41,410 nt of DNA from an uncultured Treponema sp. (GTDB lineage: Bacteria > Spirochaetota > Spirochaetia > Treponematales > Treponemataceae): the NCBI GenBank assembly GCA_946185925.1, contig CAMHLH010000002.1:1-41410 (forward strand). Reading direction: 5' to 3'. Shown here piece after piece: positions 18,801 through 27,704 of the stretch. The notes below the pieces were generated by a model. That model saw only the letters and a program-made list of their open reading frames with translations. It made no database searches and was not told the DNA's origin. Both the position numbers and the translations under genes were made by a program. Positions within the stretch are counted from its first letter, which is position 1; every line of letters begins with the position of its first letter.

Positions 18801-20090
18801 GTCTGTGCATTCGCCCACGCGCTCCTTGATTCTCTCGTCGTCCTCTTCCTCGAACGCTTTCAAGTTCAGGCTCTGGACACCGATTTCGGCACCGCGCGCG
18901 GCCTTCATTATCGCCTGCTCAAAGTTGAATCCGATTGCCATGACCTCTCCGGTCGCCTTCATCTGCGTTCCGAGCTTCCTAGCGGCGTAGACGAATTTGT
19001 CGAACGGGAATTTCGGGAATTTCACGACAACGTAGTCGAGGACAGGCTCGAAGCACGCCGCAGTCTTCTTCGTGACGAAGTTCGGAATCTCGTCGAGGTT
19101 GTAGCCGATTGCGATGAGGGTCGCGACCTTCGCGATTGGATATCCCGTCGCCTTTGAAGCGAGAGCGGAAGAGCGGGAAACGCGAGGGTTCACCTCGATT
19201 ACCGCGTACTCGAACGAATCCGGCTTGAGGGCGAACTGGCAGTTGCAGCCGCCTTCCATGTCGAGGGACGAGATTATGTTGAGCGCCGCCGAGCGGAGCA
19301 TCTGATATTCCTTGTCGGAAAGGGTAACTGTCGGAGCGATAACGATTGAGTCGCCGGTGTGGACGCCGACAGGGTCGAAGTTCTCCATTGAACAGACCGT
19401 GAGGACGTTTCCAGAATGGTCGCGCATTACCTCGAACTCGACTTCCTTCCAGCCGGCTATGCACTTCTCAACGAGAATCTGGTGGATTGGAGAGCGGTGC
19501 AGACCGTTGTGGGCGATTTCGTCGAATTCCTCCCATGTGTTCGCGATTCCGCCACCTGTTCCACCGAGCGTGAAGGCAGGACGGATTATCGCCGGAAGCC
19601 CGATTCCGTTCTTGGCGAAGTCGAGCGCGTCCTCGTACGAAGTGACGACCTTCGACGGAATGCAAGGCTCTCCAATCGACTCCATCGTGTCCTTGAACAT
19701 CTGCCTGTCCTCGGCCTTGTCGATTGTCTCAGGCTTGGCTCCGAGAAGTTTCACGCCGTGGCTCTCAAGAAAGCCCGACTTCGCAAGCTCCATGCAGAGC
19801 GTAAGTCCCGTCTGTCCGCCCAAAGAAGAAAGAATCGAATCCGGCTTCTCCTTCTCGATGATTCTCTGAATCGTCTCCGGGATGAGCGGCTCGATGTAGA
19901 TGTGGTCGGCCATCTGGTGGTCGGTCATCAACGTGGCAGGGTTCGAGTTCACAAGGACGACCTCAAGTCCCTGCTCCTTCAACGCCTTGCACGCCTGTGA
20001 ACCTGCGTAGTCGAACTCAGCGGCCTGTCCGATGATGATAGGCCCTGAACCAATAACCATTACTTTGTGGATGCTTGGATTAAGTGGCAT
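15822..20090 (-). CDS. carB-dapF: fused carbamoyl-phosphate synthase large subunit / diaminopimelate epimerase-like protein
   Basis: Residues ~1-1090 show both CarB synthetase repeats ([50 protein letters not shown]) and the MGS-like allosteric domain. From [18 protein letters not shown] to the stop is a DapF-like domain ([23 protein letters not shown]). One uninterrupted frame. Confidence 0.95.
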   Translation of the reverse strand: [1422 protein letters not shown]

Positions 20091-20120
20091 TTTATATATA
20101 ACTCCTAAATGTTTTTTTCA

Positions 20121-20156
20121 AAAAAAAACTGAATCCCTTGAAAAAGAAATTCAGTT
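20121..20156 (-). terminator. terminator-like hairpin in the carB-dapF leader (possible attenuator)
   Basis: Minus strand AACTGAAT-ttctttttcaaggg-ATTCAGTT followed by a T run, ending about 31 nt before the carB ATG. Confidence 0.6.
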
Positions 20157-20305
20157 CGGAAATTCAGAAATAAAAACAATATGAACGCAAGTTTTTTCCG
20201 CGAGAATAGAATCTATGTCAAAAGCCCCATTGTCCATACTAAAAGTCTAGTATAGCGAAAATCGACTTCTTATGGTAGGAGGTGGAAGGGGATTTTGAGC
20301 GCGCA

Positions 20306-21703
20306 TCAAATTTTCAGCCGGAAAACCTTGGAGCCGCGCTTGGGGTTCCAGAGTTTCCGCCGCTCCTCTGGAAGCGTCTCTATGGAGTCTGGGACGAAGC
20401 CGAGCTTCTCGAACCAGTCGGCGGTCTGCGTCGTGAGGATGAAGACGCTCTGCAGGTTGATTGTCTGGGCCTTTTCTATGAGGTACGAAATCATCTTGGG
20501 GCCGATTCCGATGTGGGCGCAGCTCTCGTCAACGGCAACGCCCGCAATCTCCGCCTGCGTCCTGTCGTAGATGTGCAGGGCGGAGCACGCCCTCACCGCG
20601 CCGTCAAGCTCGTAGACGATGTAGTCGTTGTAGGTCGCCTCCAGCATCTCCTCCGTCCTCGGAAGCAGAATCTTCTTCGCGACGAACGGGCGTATGAGGG
20701 AGAGAACGGCAGGAATGTCCTCCCTCCGCATGGCGCGGAATTTTCCATAGTTGGAAGCGTAAATCATCGTGCCCGAACCGAGGTCGCTGAAAATCTCGCA
20801 CGGAAGGGTTCCCTCAAGGGAGCCATTCAAAATGTGCACGCGGGTGACGCCTGACGTTACAGCCTTCTTCGCGAGCTTGACCATGGAGATAATGGTCTCG
20901 AAGAAATCCTTGTCCAGGTTCTTGTTCTCGCTCGTGTTGAATTTGGATTTGTCGGGCTTCTTGTTCAGCGAAAGGAACGAGTCCAGCTCCTCGATTGTCA
21001 TGGCGGGAATGCAGCCGGCGGGCGAAAGCCCGATTCCTTCGGGAATGTTGAAGTATTTCTCCGAAAGTTCAGCGTCGGGAAGCAGGTAGAAGAGCTTGTC
21101 CGCCTTTATGTGCACGGCAATTTGGTTCGCGAGCTGCACGGACGATATGTTGTAGGGCTTTCCGCTCAGGCTCCAGCCGATGCACGGAAAAATCGGGATG
21201 AAGCCGCTGTCGAGTACGGTCTGCAGCGTCGAGTCGTCGATTTTGTCGATTTCCCCGGCCGAACCGTAGTCGACACCGCCGAGCACACCCTTTCCGCGCG
21301 CACGCACCCAGTTGCCGATGACGGCCGTCAGATGCTCGCCGGCGAGACTCGTCATCACCGCGTTCGATACATCGAAGGCCGCGGTCTTTATGAGCGGCAT
21401 GGCCTCAGGAGATGTTATCCTCGAACCGTCCTTTATCTTCCACGGAATCGAGTGCTGGCTCAAGATGTCGTCTATCATCTGGTGCGCGCCGGGAACGATT
21501 ATCACCCGGAGCCCGGCCTCGTGAATCAGCGAGATGTCCCTGATGTGGTTCGAGAAGAGCTGAGAGTCTATCACCCGGTCGTCTATGTGGATTACGACCG
21601 CGGCATTCTTGAATTTCTTGATGTATCGTATTACGTCCCTGATGCGCTCCGCCTTGTCCTTGATTGAAACGGCCGAAACGCTCTGCTTTGAAGATTCTTC
21701 CAT
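20306..21703 (-). CDS. argA: amino-acid N-acetyltransferase (N-acetylglutamate synthase, AAK+GNAT)
   Basis: N-terminal amino-acid kinase fold (VIIVPGAHQMID...) and C-terminal GNAT (IAGVAVDESCAHIGIGPKMISYLIEKAQ, TADWFEKLGFVPDSIETLPEERRKLW). Confidence 0.9.
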   Translation of the reverse strand: MEESSKQSVSAVSIKDKAERIRDVIRYIKKFKNAAVVIHIDDRVIDSQLFSNHIRDISLIHEAGLRVIIVPGAHQMIDDILSQHSIPWKIKDGSRITSPEAMPLIKTAAFDVSNAVMTSLAGEHLTAVIGNWVRARGKGVLGGVDYGSAGEIDKIDDSTLQTVLDSGFIPIFPCIGWSLSGKPYNISSVQLANQIAVHIKADKLFYLLPDAELSEKYFNIPEGIGLSPAGCIPAMTIEELDSFLSLNKKPDKSKFNTSENKNLDKDFFETIISMVKLAKKAVTSGVTRVHILNGSLEGTLPCEIFSDLGSGTMIYASNYGKFRAMRREDIPAVLSLIRPFVAKKILLPRTEEMLEATYNDYIVYELDGAVRACSALHIYDRTQAEIAGVAVDESCAHIGIGPKMISYLIEKAQTINLQSVFILTTQTADWFEKLGFVPDSIETLPEERRKLWNPKRGSKVFRLKI

Positions 21704-21786
21704 GGACTCGATTTTATCACAACTTGAAAGAGCAAAGTATCATCATGTAAGATTAAAGATTATCAGCATATTTTAAGGAGATTATG

Positions 21787-22443
21787 ATGAAAAAGTTTAT
21801 CAACATCATTTTGGTTTTGTCGCTTCTTTTCATTGCTTCCACTGCAAGCGCAAAAGGGGCAAAGGACAGTTCCACCATGTACGCGAAACTTTCGCTCGGA
21901 TATGCAGGCGGAGAAATCGAAGGCGGCGATTTCGACTACTCGGGCTTTGAGATTGTTCCCGCGTTCGGATTCGTCCTGCCAGTTTTGGAAGACACGGAGC
22001 ACTTCACGCTCGCGATTGAGCCGTTCCTCGGCCTCACGTTCGGCGACGGCGACGAGCACAAAAAAGGCTACAGATACGATGACAAGTGGGACTACGACGT
22101 GACTGTCATAAACCCCGGAGCGATGTGCATCCTGAATTTCTACTTTGGAAAAGGAGCTGCGAAAGCCCTCCAGAAACTCGTTCCATACGGAGGAGCAGGA
22201 CTTTCCACCCCGATAAAGCATTATTCAATCGAATACACATACCACACCTACGATGAAAATGGAACTCCAACAAAGCACAAAGCTCCTAGCGAGAGTGACA
22301 CAGACGTCAGCGTGAAGCTCAACTCCATGGTCGGAGCCAGGTACGACTTCACCGACAACTTTTCCGCGCTCGTCGAGGCGAACATCGGAATCTTCGGCGA
22401 CTGGATAGGCTCGTTCAGAATCGGCGGAATGTACAGGTTCTAA
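21787..22443 (+). CDS. outer-membrane beta-barrel-like exported protein
   Basis: Signal peptide MKKFINIILVLSLLFIASTASA; alternating beta pattern, C-terminal ...RIGGMYRF ending in aromatic. Confidence 0.6.
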   Translation: MKKFINIILVLSLLFIASTASAKGAKDSSTMYAKLSLGYAGGEIEGGDFDYSGFEIVPAFGFVLPVLEDTEHFTLAIEPFLGLTFGDGDEHKKGYRYDDKWDYDVTVINPGAMCILNFYFGKGAAKALQKLVPYGGAGLSTPIKHYSIEYTYHTYDENGTPTKHKAPSESDTDVSVKLNSMVGARYDFTDNFSALVEANIGIFGDWIGSFRIGGMYRF

Positions 22444-22465
22444 AAAACACGCACAAAACAAATGC

Positions 22466-22511
22466 CCCCGGAAGCAGAACGCAATTGAGCATTCCGCTTC
22501 CGGGGATTTTT
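22466..22511. terminator. bidirectional intrinsic terminator between convergent genes
   Basis: CCCCGGAAGC...GCTTCCGGGG followed by ATTTTTTT. Confidence 0.85.
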
Positions 22512-23429
22512 TTACCCCTGCTCGGCGATGGACTCTACTTCAGCAACGGAAAGTCCTGTTGCCTCCGCGATTTTTTCGGCATCGCAGATGTTCATCGAGA
22601 GCATCTTCTTCGCAACTTCAACTGCCTTCTGCCGAAGACCTTGCTCTAAACCTTGCTTCAAACCTTGTTCCAGACCTTGCTTCACGGCGTTCTGCATTAT
22701 CGTGTTGCGGTCGCGCTGGGCAATGAAAATGGAATTCTGGCGGACCCAGTTGATTTCATCCTGACTGACAGTGCACAGAGACGATTTTGCGTTCATGATT
22801 CCCTCCTCGCTTTTTATGAGACCGTCGATGTACTGCGAATACCGCTCGTCATCGGCGTAGGACAGGAACAGGCCCCACTTCTCAAGTTTGGACAGTTCCT
22901 CCACTGGCTTTCCGAGCAGGGCGTGCACCTTCACCAAATCGAAGAAAACCACGTTCAGCCTGCCGGAAAGTTTTTCTCCGTCTTTCCTGCGCATAGAATA
23001 CCACGACAGGGCGGAATCGTCATCTTTGTCGAATTCAAAGTTCAGCACTGAAATCTGGAAAGCCGCGGACGTGTTCCAGTTGTCGCCCTTCTTGTTCATC
23101 GAAGCGAGCAGTCGCGCCACCTGAATCTCCGCGCGGGCGGCGTAGTCGTAGTTCTGGAGCCGCGACTGCATCTCGATGTCGACCATCTCCCCGTCGTTGA
23201 ATTTCACGCTCACGTCGAAGCTCATCTGGCTTTCGTCGAGCACGTCCACGGCAGGCTCGTTCGGCATGAGCTGGACAGTCTCGACAGGCCTGTCCAAAAT
23301 CGTCGAGATGAAATCCTTCAAGGCTGCATTCGACTCCTCCGTGTCGAGCGTGAACATGGCCTTGAACGAAGCGTCGCACCTGGGGTTCAGCAACGCAGTC
23401 GGCGACGGTCGGAAAGTTTCTTTTCGCAT
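22512..23429 (-). CDS. Rpn-family PD-(D/E)XK nuclease / putative transposase-associated protein
   Basis: LLNPRCDASFKAMF, FDVSVKFNDGEMVDIEMQ core motif, YADDERYSQYIDGL..., C-terminal QGLEQGLKQGLEQGLRQ repeat typical of this family. Confidence 0.88.
   Translation of the reverse strand: MRKETFRPSPTALLNPRCDASFKAMFTLDTEESNAALKDFISTILDRPVETVQLMPNEPAVDVLDESQMSFDVSVKFNDGEMVDIEMQSRLQNYDYAARAEIQVARLLASMNKKGDNWNTSAAFQISVLNFEFDKDDDSALSWYSMRRKDGEKLSGRLNVVFFDLVKVHALLGKPVEELSKLEKWGLFLSYADDERYSQYIDGLIKSEEGIMNAKSSLCTVSQDEINWVRQNSIFIAQRDRNTIMQNAVKQGLEQGLKQGLEQGLRQKAVEVAKKMLSMNICDAEKIAEATGLSVAEVESIAEQG
22644..22692 (-). repeat. 12-bp tandem-type repeat encoding QGLE/QGLK
   Basis: Degenerate 12-bp units encoding QGLEQGLKQGLEQGLRQ. 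Confidence 0.75.
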
Positions 23430-23474
23430 TTCATACCTCCGCCTTCTACTTATCTCAAAAAGTTCATTTTCTGC

Positions 23475-23513
23475 AAAAAAAAGACGGGTCCGAGAAAAAT
23501 TCCCGAACCCGTC
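23475..23513 (-). terminator. intrinsic terminator downstream of the pectate lyase gene
   Basis: GACGGGTtCGgGaatttttctcgGaCCCGTC-type hairpin with T run on the minus strand. Confidence 0.75.
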
Positions 23514-23532
23514 GAAAAAAGGCAGCGAAAAA

Positions 23533-25479
23533 CTAGTAGCTCAAACTTGTGAAGGTCGCGCCGGCATTTTCGACGACGTATGATTTGGCTACGGATGCAG
23601 ATGCAGGAGAATACTCGTAGGCAGGCTTGTAGCTTGACGAGCCTGGCGCAGGCGTGTTGACGCACTCTTCAAGCTCATTCGAATCCGGGAATGAATATTC
23701 CTCTTCCCCGTTCGTACCGCTGCCGGCAAGGTCGATGCCGATTGGGTTCTTCACGCCGCTGAAATAGTTCGCTTCCGCAAGCACGGCGCTTCCGACACGC
23801 ACATCGATGCAGTTCGAATTTCCCTTGATTTCAGTGTTCTCAGACAGGAAATAATTGTTGAAAAGATGGGCTTTGCCCCAGCGGAACAAGGGCTGGCGGG
23901 AATTGATGTCCTTGAAGAAGCAATCGACGACGGTGAGGCGCATATCGCTGTCGCCATCGTCGTGGCTGTCGCCGGAACCGCAGAGGAACGCTTTCCAATG
24001 GTCGTGGAAGTAGCAGTTTGAGATAGTGACCCAGGAAGCGCCATTCTTCAAATCCAGAAGTCCGTCGTAGAAATCCTTCTTGAAGTCTGCGTCTCCGCTA
24101 TCTGGGACATCGCTTCCACTGTTGTATTTAGGAGAAAGATTCGAATGGAATTCGCAGTGGTCAACCCAAACGTGTGTGGCTCCGTTCAAGGAAAGGGCGT
24201 CGTTTCCTTTTCCCTTGTAAGTGTCATAGGCGATTACCTCTCCGAGGACAAGGTTTCTGATTATGACGTTCTTGCCGGAAACACGCATCTCGATGTTCTT
24301 CAATCCGGCTCCAGTCACAGCACCGTAGACGGTTTTGTTTGAACCGATGGACATGATTATGCTCGCGTCGGTAGTCGTCGTTATTCTTTCTGCATTGGTG
24401 AATTTGACAATGTACGGCATGCTGCCAGAAAGTTTTGAACTGTTGCTTGTCAAATCATCAAGAGAGGCGATTTCAATCGTTTCTCCTCCGGCTCCACCTG
24501 TAATCGTATACGCGACGGCTGCATCACTCGTGACGGTCGCATATCCGACATACCCTTCTTCGGCTGTAGGAGCCTCATAGTCTGAAGGAATGAAGTGGGC
24601 GGAAATTTCAGAACTTTCCGAAACCGTCTTGGCATACGGATTTTCAGACGAACCGTCAGACCAGCACTGGAACTTCCAACCGTTGTTGGCCGTCGCAGAA
24701 AGATTCACCACAGTGCCTTCGGCCAAAGTCAAGACAGAAGCGTCGCTGGTCACAGTTCCGGCAGCATCGTTTTCAGAGACAAGAGAGAAAGCATAGTATT
24801 TCGTCGTGTCCGTTCCGTAGTCGATTCCCTTGCCGTTCACGATGAGGTAGTCGATGTTTGAAAGCTGCCCGTCGTTGTTCACTACAAGGGAAGTCAGTCC
24901 GTTTTCAGTGTCCTTTTCTGTTGGAACGAAGTTCGAATAGGTCGCGGCAGGAGCGCCGTAAACCATGATTGTGTTGTTTCCCTCATTGAGACTCACACCT
25001 GTAAGATAGCCTGTATCAATCCAACGGTCTTCGACAACAACACTCTGCGTTCCCTTGTTGGTGTAGGTCATGGAAATTGGCTTGTTCTCATTGACGAGCG
25101 TTCCGTTCACAGAAACATACGCTCCTCTGACATTTGTGCTCTGCCAGTTGGCATAGTGAAGTGCTATTTTCGCATCCGTGATTGCTGATTCGGCCTTGAC
25201 TGTGTAGACAACGGCCTTGCCACTGGTCAAGCTCTCGACATAGCCGCCAGAAAATCCAATCCACTTGGTATCCGACGTATTAATTGAACCTGTCGTAGCT
25301 AAAAATCCGCTGGCGTTCTCTTCGATTTTGAGCGTGGTCGTGCCGTCTTCCCCGCTGGAAGGGCTTTCCGTGGAGTTTGAGCTGTCACTTTCGTTGTCGT
25401 CCGAGCAGGCGGACGCGAAAAGAACTGACAAAGCGACAAAGCCTGCCGCGAATGTCGATAACATTTTGTCTTTTTCATA
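23533..25479 (-). CDS. pectate lyase (PL1-like) lipoprotein with N-terminal carbohydrate-binding-like and InlB-type repeat regions
   Basis: MLSTFAAGFVALSVLFASACSDD lipoprotein leader; HVWVDHCEFHSNL, DGLLDLKNGASWVTISNCYFHDHWKAFLCG, RQPLFRWGKAHLFNNYF are PL1 signatures. The exact start is uncertain (see finding). Confidence 0.88.
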   Translation of the reverse strand, partial: YEKDKMLSTFAAGFVALSVLFASACSDDNESDSSNSTESPSSGEDGTTTLKIEENASGFLATTGSINTSDTKWIGFSGGYVESLTSGKAVVYTVKAESAITDAKIALHYANWQSTNVRGAYVSVNGTLVNENKPISMTYTNKGTQSVVVEDRWIDTGYLTGVSLNEGNNTIMVYGAPAATYSNFVPTEKDTENGLTSLVVNNDGQLSNIDYLIVNGKGIDYGTDTTKYYAFSLVSENDAAGTVTSDASVLTLAEGTVVNLSATANNGWKFQCWSDGSSENPYAKTVSESSEISAHFIPSDYEAPTAEEGYVGYATVTSDAAVAYTITGGAGGETIEIASLDDLTSNSSKLSGSMPYIVKFTNAERITTTTDASIIMSIGSNKTVYGAVTGAGLKNIEMRVSGKNVIIRNLVLGEVIAYDTYKGKGNDALSLNGATHVWVDHCEFHSNLSPKYNSGSDVPDSGDADFKKDFYDGLLDLKNGASWVTISNCYFHDHWKAFLCGSGDSHDDGDSDMRLTVVDCFFKDINSRQPLFRWGKAHLFNNYFLSENTEIKGNSNCIDVRVGSAVLAEANYFSGVKNPIGIDLAGSGTNGEEEYSFPDSNELEECVNTPAPGSSSYKPAYEYSPASASVAKSYVVENAGATFTSLSY

Positions 25480-25650
25480 TTTTACCTCTTTTTTTTGACT
25501 CTCGATTCTACAACATCGCAAAAATCAAAAATTGAGAAGATATATGAAAAAAGCGACTTTTGACTATAAGGCGGACAAAAATCTAAAAATCTGCTTTTGT
25601 AAAAAAAAGTGCAAAACAATATAATGAATGTCCATTTTAAAGAGGAAAAG

Positions 25651-27702
25651 ATGAAAATTTCGACAAAGCTAAGCCTATACATAGGAACAGTGGTAATAGC
25701 CAGCTGCGCGGTAGTGGCGGCGGTTTCAATCGGGCAGTTCACAAGAGGATTCCACGGAGTGATGGATGCGAATCTTTCAATATATTCTGGAGGAATCGAG
25801 AAGACGCTTGAAGAATGGAAGGACACGGCGATAAGCGCGGCAAAAAGCGCGAGCGGTGACGTTGCCGATTTTTTGGAGGAAGAAGAAAGCGCGGAATTTG
25901 AAAAAACGCTCGGAGGAATCAAAGAAGACCTGGCCATGGACGAGATGTTCGTGGTGGACAGCGACGGAAAAGTCATCAGAGCAGAGCAGGCTGCCGGAAA
26001 GCAGTATGCGCCGCAGTTCGTGAAGGAAGCCCTTGCGGGAAACGAGAGCTTCGACTACATCGAGGCCCCCGACGGGCATTTCTCAATACTTGCGGCATTT
26101 CCGGTCGAAGCGGACGGGCGGACAGTCGGTGCGGTGCTCGCCGGGTACGATTTGACAAAAGAGGACTTTCCTGCCTACATCAAGGACAGCTTCGGCTGCG
26201 ACGGCTCCATTTATTCCGGCAAAGTGATGGTCTCGACCACGATACGGAACAAATCAGGCTCGTCGATAGCCGGGACTGAGGCGAAGGACACCGCCGTGCT
26301 CAAGGCGGTTCTCGAAAACGGAGAGCGCGCGGTGCGGAAAGTCAAAATCGACGGAGACACATACAGGAGCGCGTCCATCCCGATAAAGAACGGACACGGG
26401 GAAGTGCGGGGAATGGCGTTCGTCGGAGTTCGGCAGTCGCTAGTCAACGCAATAAAGTCAAGCGTAATCGAAATAGTATCTCCAATCATCATTCTCATAG
26501 CGGCGGCTGTCGCGCTCGTCCTCACCCTCATAATCCGCTCGGTGCTCAGACCGCTCAAAACCGTAAGGAACAGCATAAACGGCATCGCTTCGGGAAAAGC
26601 GGACTTGACCAAGAGAATCGACATCGAAGCGAACAACGAAATCGGAGAGGTGGTGAAGGGATTCAACTCCTTCTCCGACAAACTCCAGAGCATTGTAAGG
26701 AACTTGAAGGATTCCAAGAACAACCTCGTGGAATCAGGCGAGAACCTCAAGGAAGGGACGCTGGACACTTCATCGGCCATAAGCCAAATCATCGGCAACA
26801 TCGAAAGCATGGGCGGCAACATCAGCAACCAGGCGGGTAGCGTGCAGCAGACGGCGAGCGCGGTGAACGAAATCATTGCGAACATCCAGTCGCTCTCGCA
26901 CATGGTCGAGACGCAGGCCGCAGGAGTCGCGCAGGCTTCTTCGGCGGTTGAGCAGATGATAGGGAACATCGCGAGCGTGAACCAGTCCGTGGACAAGATG
27001 GCGGAATCGTTCAGGCTCATCGCAACGGAAGCCGAGACGGGAGCAAGCACGCAGGCGGACTTGAGCGTGCAAATCATGAGGATAGACGAGCAGTCCAAGC
27101 TGCTGCACGATGCGAATTCCACAATCTCAAACATCGCGAGCCAGACGAACCTCCTCGCCATGAACGCGGCAATCGAAGCGGCGCACGCTGGAGAAGCGGG
27201 CCGGGGATTTGCCGTCGTGGCGGACGAAATCAGAAAGCTCTCGGAAACGTCGTCGGAGCAGTCCAAGTCGATAGGCTCGCAGCTCAAGAGCATACAGGAC
27301 ACTATAACGACAGTCGTGGACTCGGCACAGCGCGGTGCGCAGGGCTATTCAATCCTCGCAGAGCGAATCCGGGACACGGACGAGCTTGTCAGGCAGATAA
27401 AATCGGCTATGGCGGAGCAGAACGAAGGCTCCAAGCAGATAACGCAGGCTCTCCACAACATGAACGACAGCACGGTGGAAGTCAGGAACGCGTCGGAGGA
27501 GATGGCCGAGGGAAGCCGGGCGATTCTCACGGAAGTCCACGCCCTCCAGGACTCCTCGGAGAGCATGAGGCAGGGAATGGACGAGATGGCGGCCGGAGCC
27601 AGGAAGATAAACGAAACCGGAGCGGTCCTGTCGAACATCTCAAGCGGAATGGAAAAGTCGATAATGGAAATAGGCGCACAAGTCGACCAGTTCAGCGTCT
27701 AG
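25651..27702 (+). CDS. methyl-accepting chemotaxis protein (Cache-like sensor, HAMP, MCP signalling domain)
   Basis: Start ATG 25651 with RBS agaggaaa; hairpin signature [40 protein letters not shown]. Confidence 0.97.
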   Translation: MKISTKLSLYIGTVVIASCAVVAAVSIGQFTRGFHGVMDANLSIYSGGIEKTLEEWKDTAISAAKSASGDVADFLEEEESAEFEKTLGGIKEDLAMDEMFVVDSDGKVIRAEQAAGKQYAPQFVKEALAGNESFDYIEAPDGHFSILAAFPVEADGRTVGAVLAGYDLTKEDFPAYIKDSFGCDGSIYSGKVMVSTTIRNKSGSSIAGTEAKDTAVLKAVLENGERAVRKVKIDGDTYRSASIPIKNGHGEVRGMAFVGVRQSLVNAIKSSVIEIVSPIIILIAAAVALVLTLIIRSVLRPLKTVRNSINGIASGKADLTKRIDIEANNEIGEVVKGFNSFSDKLQSIVRNLKDSKNNLVESGENLKEGTLDTSSAISQIIGNIESMGGNISNQAGSVQQTASAVNEIIANIQSLSHMVETQAAGVAQASSAVEQMIGNIASVNQSVDKMAESFRLIATEAETGASTQADLSVQIMRIDEQSKLLHDANSTISNIASQTNLLAMNAAIEAAHAGEAGRGFAVVADEIRKLSETSSEQSKSIGSQLKSIQDTITTVVDSAQRGAQGYSILAERIRDTDELVRQIKSAMAEQNEGSKQITQALHNMNDSTVEVRNASEEMAEGSRAILTEVHALQDSSESMRQGMDEMAAGARKINETGAVLSNISSGMEKSIMEIGAQVDQFSV

Positions 27703-27704
27703 GC

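Noticed and set aside
26211-27302. 363-aa minus-strand ORF opposite the MCP
   Set aside because: Antisense to conserved MCP coding sequence; no independent signals.
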